NCBI RefSeq assembly: GCF_004799145.2
Contig: NW_021635274.1
Location: 1-64,000, forward strand
Length of the DNA: 64,000 nt
DNA from: Neltuma alba
Taxonomy: Eukaryota > Streptophyta > Magnoliopsida > Fabales > Fabaceae
Direction: 5' to 3'
Below, piece by piece: positions 57,212 to 64,000 of the stretch. The first letter of the stretch is position 1. Every line of letters starts with the position of its first letter. Made by a program: the position numbers and the translations under genes. Under the pieces are notes generated by a model. The model did no database searches. It worked only from the letters and a program-made list of their open reading frames with translations, and was not told the origin of the DNA.

Positions 57212-58813
57212 CTATTTATGTGTCTTAGACTCGTAAAGTATGCACACCTTTGTTTTTACTCTTTTTAGTGTCATTTTATGGCATGCTTTCTTAATTGGAA
57301 AATATCAAAAGAATATCTCTAAAATTTCAAAATCCCAAATTAAAAGTGACTACAAAAATGTATTGTTATTTGTTTTTCAAATGTTTTCAATTACTATTAA
57401 AATATTGTAAATAGGACTAATTTAAAATTTTGAAATTCAAAAGTATTATTTTTCTGAGATTCTCCCTTCTTAAATTTGAATTTTCTTCGTGCATTTAGAA
57501 AAAATAAGTAGAAATTCTCCCTTCTTAATTTGATTTGGTATAGATCTTTAATTTTTTTTCTTTCTAAGAAATGATTTCATACTTGACTAGCTAATTTTAA
57601 TATTCATTATTTCGTATTTTGTATTTAGAAAAAATAAGTAGAAAATCTCTAAAATTTCATTTGGAGTTTTGCTTTAACTTAAAAATTGTCGTTACTCATA
57701 TAACATTAAGGATTTTAAAAAGTCATCAATTATTACCAATATAAGTAAATTAAGTTGTTTCTTATATCATTATAAGAAGATATTTTTTCAATAAGATCAT
57801 TCATATGTGATGTATAAAATTTAAATATGACGTCTTACATGCCAATATTTTTCTATTTCCAAAGACTTTTATATATATTGATTTGTTTAATGTCTTCTCA
57901 CTAACTTTTTTTGGGGTAATCTCTAGTTGTAGCCTATCAACCATGACCACAGAATAATATAGTGATAGTGAAATAAATTACAAAAAATTGCTAAAAAATA
58001 TTTTGGGTAAAGGAAGATGGTACGTAATAAAATATACATAAAGATGTGTGTAGAGTTGTTTCATGTAAAATGGAGAGTGAAAGGATAAAGTATCCAACAA
58101 GCCTGTATTCTTTCTCATTAGACTAATGCAATAAAAATGAAAATGTCGTCCAAGAAATGAAGCTACACTTCATAAAGTGATAGAGCTTACTCTCACTACT
58201 ATATATTTTGGGATTACTCTATAACCTATACAATTCATTGATAATGAAAACAATGACCATTGATATGATATCAGGCCACGTGTAGTGTCAAATCTTCGCC
58301 ATCACTAATGCAATTTTCTTTCTTTTTTGTTGCATTGGCTTCTTTTGGCACAACTTAATGTTTGAAAGGTCGGTGCCATCATGTGCCTAGCTATGCTTTC
58401 GAGAAGAATGGATGAGTCCCTCTCATTAAAAAAAAAAAAGTGACTTCATGATTAAAATTAGTGTTATGGATTTATTGTTCCTCATCAATTTTTCTAAGCT
58501 CTAGTTTCTAGAGTAAGAAGAATCATCATCAACACATGGTTGCTACCTTTAGTTATATATATATATATATATATATCTGTGTGTGTAGCCAAAAGATAAG
58601 TGGTGCGAGAATGATGGTTAGTCTTAAAGGATATGGTTTATTTCTTGTGATAGTTCACAAACCCATTTCCAGAAAATACTATATGTGCTTTATTTTTAGA
58701 GTCATAACGTGTGAGAATCTTGGCAGGTGCATTTGTGTGTGCATACATGCACCTGATTAACATATGGAAAAAGTTAGATCAAATTAAATATATATATATA
58801 TATATGAATATGA
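57212..58813. other. AT-rich intergenic DNA with TA microsatellites
   Basis: No gene recognised. (TA)n tracts at about 58552-58575 and 58789-58804. The phrase GAAAAAATAAGTAGAAA occurs twice (about 57498 and 57628). Confidence 0.45.
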
Positions 58814-59205
58814 GTAAAATACTTTAACTGCCCTTTAATTTTGTTTTAATTACATATACCCGCGTCTGTTTTAAAAATCACTACAAATCTTCTCTAAAAT
58901 TAAAATGTATGATGCACAAACTTCTGTTCTATATTTGAGATTCTATTTCCATCCATCTAAATTTGATTCTTAAACTTTATTTTGACCAAAATTTTCCTAT
59001 TTAACATAAGAGTTATCGAAACATTTATTTTGCCGAACAATTTTACTATAACCATAAAATAATTCTAATTCATTATCAATATTTTCAACATGACTTATAT
59101 ACATTCTATAATGGTGAAATTTTTTAAAATTAAAATAAAATAGGCGCTAATAGCACATTTTATGATGAGATGAATTTTTTACAGGGACGAATATGAGTTA
59201 TTCCA
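58814..59205. mobile_element. Partial copy of the 35636-36448 MITE family
   Basis: GAGTAAAATACTTTAACTGC matches that family's end. The segment GATTCTTAAACTTTATTTTG with ACCAAAATTTTCC matches the reverse complement of about 36250-36330. The right end is lost. Confidence 0.55.
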
Positions 59206-59556
59206 AGTTAAAATAAAAATAAAGTACCAATCACACGATATTCGAATATGAGTCAATCAAATGTTCTTCGCAAGTTTTCTTTACATATTTTATAAACTGC
59301 CATGAAAGCAAACATGGTCTTCCAACCAGCTTCAAAAGGTAAAATAAAATGCTTTTCGCGCAAGTTTCGATGAGTTGTTTCAAATGCACGATATATCCAT
59401 GGAAACAAAACAAGAACATTCAAATGCACGAATTGATGGATATGCAAAATACTGTGCTTGTTGGCATTTGAATGGAAAACAAACACACTCTTCATAATTT
59501 TCATATCTTTTTGCCTTCACGATTCTCCATGGCTATATTTCTCTCCTCCATTATTG
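59206..59556. other. Short intergenic stretch, nothing recognised
   Basis: Two overlapping reverse-strand frames (59231-59504) without recognisable content. Confidence 0.4.
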
Positions 59557-62500
59557 TGTCGAGGCTACACTAGGGCAAAATATTAATTTAACTACATGAT
59601 TTCGCATCAATTTTGAAACATCTTACTTTTAACCCCTCAAAGTACGTGTTTAGAAGTGTTATTGTTTAAGCAATTCATGAAATAAGCTCGTAGATTGAAA
59701 ATTTGCAATTGGTTCTCGGGTTACTGTTTACTGGTTAAATTTCAGATTTTTGGTCCAACTTCAAAAAATCATAACTAATTCTATAAAAATCGTATTAAGG
59801 TGATCCAAAATTATGCTCGAAGCTCTTTCAATTCTCTATAGGAAAAAAATATGAAACTGGATTATCCTTACCCAATTTGTACAGTTTATTCATTAAACTT
59901 TACTGTTTATTTGATAAATTCTGGAACTTCCAGTTTTCTTGGCTCAACTTTAGAAATTCGTATCTCTTAGTATATACATCCAATTGAGGTAATCTACCTA
60001 TCATTTTAAAGCCTGGGATGTGTATAATATGTCTGCCAAGTTTCATGATTTAAATCATACATTTGGTAGGTCAAACTGGAGCTAGAATTTGACTGTTCTA
60101 GGACTTATGTTTTATCTATTAGACAATTCTTGCTTTAATTCTTTTTATTGTTTTGGCATGCATAACTTGGCTTTATTCTTTCCCATTAATTCTCATAGAT
60201 TTTCACTCATGCCATAAACCTTCTAATCAAATACATTGCATCATTGGCATTCATATACATAATTTACATAATAAGAAAATTATACATAAATCCTTAACCA
60301 ATCATTAACATTAATAATTCTCCACTTTCTTCTCCTTCCTTCTTATGCTCTCCTTCATGCAATCATTGTCCATCATACTTGACCTAAATGGTTGGTTAGG
60401 GAGGGGCTGAGACTCGAGAGAATTTCAGTAGTAAACAATAACCACCCAAACATACATGGCAAACTTGGTATTTATAACATGCTTGCAACTTAACACCTTT
60501 ATAACATAATGACATGTTTGGAAATCATCATGCATTTATCATAAAACACATAGGCCTATGGCATATTTCAAACACATTCACAATCATAACATATGAGTTT
60601 ATAAAATCGTATAACATAGAAAAATGCCATACATGCAAGCAAATACCAAGCACATAAAAGTAAGGTCAAGTTCGCTACTTTGTATCTTTAAACTTTCTCT
60701 TTACTTCATCTTGTTCCTTTTTGCTACCAACCATTAAGGTTGCTTGCTCAACCTTTTCCATTCATCTTCCTCAATGTCTCATGACCCTAAATGCATCAAC
60801 ACATCATTTCTATTCATTCATTAGAGCCATGGTAATCAACAACATCAACACTTTGTTTTTTTTTTTTTTTAGCTATATTGACTTCTAACTTTTGAGCTTG
60901 ATTTCCAACCTTTTTAAAATTAATTTCACATACTATTCCCATACAATTTTTCATGTAGAATCTATTTCCAAGCTCAAAATAATCAAAATCAAACTCCTTC
61001 CCCATGAACTAGCCTTGACTGAAATATAACTCAAGTTACATAATCATGAAAGTCAACAAATTTCAACATAAAACCACTTGATTCTTGTTCCTTTCAAGCC
61101 TTTAAACATTATTCTAACATCAATTTCATCTTTCCCTATTCTTAAGAATTTCATGCAGCATGTCTCCCTAGAGTTTCAAGCTCCCAAAAATCATTAAAAT
61201 CCAAAACCAAGCTCAACAGTAGCAAGGGTAGTGAAAACTACATTAAAAATGATGAACATACCTTGTTTTGGAGCTTGATCTTGCATATGACCACTTGGCC
61301 TTTCTCTCTCCCTCTTCTTTATCTCTCTAGAAACCATTTTGCTAGAGTTTCGCCAAGGTTTCCTCTAGGTTGGACGAAAATGAGGGAGAGGAGGGGGTAT
61401 TTATAGAAAACAAGATTGAATCTAGGCCGTTGATCTTAAAAATATGTGTCTTGATCTGCACCATCCATTTTCTCTTTTAATCTTGTGGTGACAAGTGTCC
61501 CATAACATCATGCTTACATCATCAATCCGTATGCTTTTAATCCAACCGTACACGTGTTTTGCATTCAACCATACACGTGTCTTGTATCTAGCTGTACACG
61601 TAATACCTTCTTTTCTCATCTAACCATACACTTGTCTCCTCTATATTCCTTCATCATTTTGGCATTAAAATAGGAAGGAAATTAATATAAAATTCGTACA
61701 AAATACAACCCTCAGGCATTCCTCCACCTATCTTGCCATTCTGCACCATATAAGGTACTTTTTGAGGTCTTGACTTTTTTGGACAATTGGGACATGTTGT
61801 AGCACCATTTTCTCACCTCCAATAAATCAACATGGCATTATATAACATGCCCAAAGAGGGAGTGATGCTCTTCCCTTGTTCTTCCATTAAACTAATTAAA
61901 AAAATTAATAATATTTATTTTAGAGTGATCTTGATCGAATTCTTTCAACCGATCCACAACTATGAGAATCTATCTCCGAGTGCCAATACTATTTATTCAT
62001 CACAGGGAATTTCTCTAATTTTTCTTAAGTCAAAAGTCAACTTCTAGATAGTTGACTTTGACTTTCCCTGGATAGTATATAAATAGGCTTTAAATTCCAT
62101 TAAAACCAACCTCTTCGCTTTTTAGGAATGAAATTATTTTTAAAACCTGTGATAGTTTCTCAAATATTTTTTCCCATTTTTGTTTGATTAGTTGAGGCCT
62201 CCTTATACTTTAAATAATTCATTTTCAATAATATTTAAAATCAGTCAAAACCCTAGAAATTCCACAAATTCCTTCCAAGGGCATTTTCGTCATTTTTAGC
62301 CTCATACAAGCCTCTGAACCTTATTCCTATTTTTTTAAAATTTTTCTGAAGTGTTCAGGCCTTAATCTACCATCTTCCATTTTCAAGGATTTTTCTGAGA
62401 TTTTCAGGCATAATTTACATTTTTGCCCTTACCAGCCTTAAACTTTGCAAAATTACAATTTTGTCCTTAGTTTGGCTTAACCTTAAATTCTCCTCATTGG

Positions 62501-62741
62501 GGCCTCTAACATAACCTTTAGCCTATATTTAATTTCCTTCTCATTCTTGGGCTCCGAGACTTCATCCAAGTCTCTAACTTCTTCTTTTCTCAATCCTAGA
62601 AAACTTTCCCTTTGCTATTCAATTCCTAGGAATCCCTCTGTCCTTCCAGGGAATCTTTGGGACTTCTACCAAAAAAGTCTGGTAGCTTGCCCGTTTTAGG
62701 CTAATTTTGATACTTCTAGGCCTAAAATTTGGGATGTGACA
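59557..62741 (-). repeat. Reverse-strand LTR of family X (about 3.2 kb)
   Basis: On the reverse strand it begins TGTCACATCCCAAATTTTAG at 62741, has TATAAATACCCCCTC (61391-61405), and contains the same landmarks as 10665-12406 (TTCATGGGGAAGGAGTTTGA at about 61010, CTACATGAAAAATTGTATGG at about 60960). The end near 59557 (TGTCGAGGC in forward sense) is degraded, and no target duplication was found. Longer than the copy at 53969 because of extra sequence upstream of the TATA box and near the end. Confidence 0.65.
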
Positions 62742-63184
62742 AATTTGGTAAAGAACTGATGTGATAATACATATATATGACATATTTTTGCATCTATTCT
62801 AACTATAACTGATGCCATAATTTTTGTTAGAGCTTCATTATAGACACCTGAAACAGTAATTAAGTTGATAATATTATTGCATCTAATGTATTTCAAATTG
62901 ATGCCATAATAAAAATTATACAGTCAGTTTTGTATACAACAGATGCCATATTTAATTAAAAATCTTAACCTTTTGAAATTAAATTACAAAAATAAATTTA
63001 TATTAAACATAACATGTAAAATTTGTAATTAAATAATAAAAATAAAATTTAGAAGACAGTAATATTATAGTTACATTATAAATTATTTTTTAAAATGGGT
63101 CATTACTAATTTTTTTAGCAATAAACCGAACCCTTTTTAAGTAAGAGTCAAATAAAAAATAAAAAAAAGATAGCCTAGTTGTGG
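62742..63184. other. AT-rich stretch with repeated GATGCCATA
   Basis: GATGCCATA occurs at about 62811, 62900 and 62942 in similar contexts, suggestive of subterminal repeats of a decayed DNA transposon. No gene. Confidence 0.4.
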
Positions 63185-63256
63185 CTTCAGGTTCTTTTTG
63201 AACCTGAAGGAAATTCATTTTGGGCTTTAATATAGTTCCAGGTTTTAAGAAACCTA
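63185..63256. repeat. Two adjacent perfect small hairpins
   Basis: CTTCAGGTTC (63185-63194) and GAACCTGAAG (63200-63209) with a T5 loop; then AGGTTT/AAACCT around TAAG at 63240-63255. Confidence 0.7.
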
Positions 63257-63339
63257 ATGTCGTAATTTTAGTTGAGGGTCTGCAAATGGCCCACAAGTTT
63301 TTATTAAATGGTTTTAATATAAAAAAAATAGTTGCCTCC

Positions 63340-63611
63340 ACAAAGCTCCTCATTCCCGTGACACCTTTCTCTTCCCCTTCTTACTGTTTTTCTTCAACCT
63401 TCAAAGTCTCATTCAACAAAATCGGTTACCTCCCTACTTGTTTGGAGACTCATTCTCTCACTCTTCACCGCCTCTCCATCGTATCATCATTATGGATCTT
63501 ATGTATTGTTGCCATGGGTCTTTGTTCTAACTGCTTGGAAGTCTTGGGCGTTCATTCATTTGGTCTCTAATCTTCACTATGCCACCGTGGATTTCGCTCT
63601 TCCTCCAAAAT
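63340..63611 (+). other. Possible first exon of a gene entering from the right edge
   Basis: A pyrimidine-rich, GC-richer block starts near 63345, unlike the AT-rich surroundings. One frame stays open from about 63487 to a good donor (TTTG/GTAAGTTCC, exon end near 63632), reading WKSWAFIHLVSNLHYATVDF then ALPPKSSKIFGL. Another frame is open at 63220-63570. Without the downstream exons I cannot say which is used, or whether it codes at all. Confidence 0.3.
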
Positions 63612-64000
63612 CATCCAAGATCTTTGGTTTGGTAAGTTCCATTGCTATGGGTTTCCTCTTGTCCGATTTTTTTTTTTTTTGTTTTTTTGGTTTCTTGTTC
63701 TCCTTTGGCTGGTAAAAATTAAATTTAGATTTTTGTTCAAATAATGAAATCTAGTAATTTACTTATTCTCTGGCTGGTTTATTGAAATCTAGAAAGGTCT
63801 AAGCTTTAAGACGAAACGGAGGAAACAATACATTGCTGTAACCTTAGAGACAAACGTTGGACAATGGCGGCTTTTGTTTTGACTTTTACTAGGCTCCATA
63901 ATTTGGATGTGATGTTATTTAAGAAAGAATCGCAACAAAGACTAGGTTTATGCTGTTCTAATGGTAGTTTGGGTCTATCTTGAATTTTCCTGTGCTTTAC

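Noticed and set aside
58552..58804. TA-rich tracts as matrix-attachment or origin signals
   Set aside because: Plain TA microsatellites; no further supporting motif.

Overview
This is an AT-rich, repeat-dominated intergenic window from a plant nuclear genome, most likely a eudicot. The evidence is Sirevirus-type and other Ty1/copia retrotransposons primed by initiator tRNA-Met, Stowaway MITEs with TA duplications, Mutator-like, hAT-like and CACTA elements, and TATA-box LTR promoters. I see no complete host protein-coding gene, no rRNA or tRNA gene and no CRISPR.

Layout. 1-10664: a Sirevirus-like copia element (+ strand). The window opens inside its 5' LTR. It has PBS, gag, pol, a 784-bp spacer, a large third ORF (envelope-like position), PPT and a complete 2002-bp 3' LTR. 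It sits inside an older LTR whose 3' part is 10665-12406. 12407-29056: old intergenic DNA with foldback and Stowaway MITEs, degenerate tandem repeats, an inverted-arm element (21037-24108) split by a 701-bp hAT-like insertion and a reversed copia solo LTR, and a 0.9-kb TIR element. 29057-35362: a decayed reverse-strand copia element interrupted by a 2.6-kb CACTA-like element carrying what looks like one exon of a CacyBP/SGS-domain gene. 36540-51090: a large Mutator-like structure with about 0.5-kb inverted arms and several gene fragments. Nested in it are a related 2.85-kb MULE with a perfect 9-bp target duplication, a 311-bp MITE with a 10-bp duplication, and a young 8.2-kb copia element (40385-48607, near-identical LTRs, 5-bp duplication GTTGT). 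51091-64000: a solo LTR (53969-56789), a Stowaway, MITE fragments and a reversed LTR of the same family (59557-62741), then a possible gene start near the right edge.

Most unusual content. (1) The Sirevirus U3 and the spacer before its third ORF are built from an 18-bp dyad, ATCGATMANNTKATCGAT, whose two CG-centred half-sites are 12 bp apart in every unit I measured. The dyads themselves tend to be paired 27 bp apart. I count 22 units in the 3' LTR and 10 in the spacer, which suggests a U3-like internal promoter for the third ORF. (2) The young copia element has a chain of seven nearly abutting perfect hairpins in its leader, followed by an extra 164-codon ORF before gag. (3) Five coding frameshifts in the two elements are all one-base losses, and the 5' LTR lacks single bases at many homopolymers, so consensus error has to be excluded before calling either element dead.
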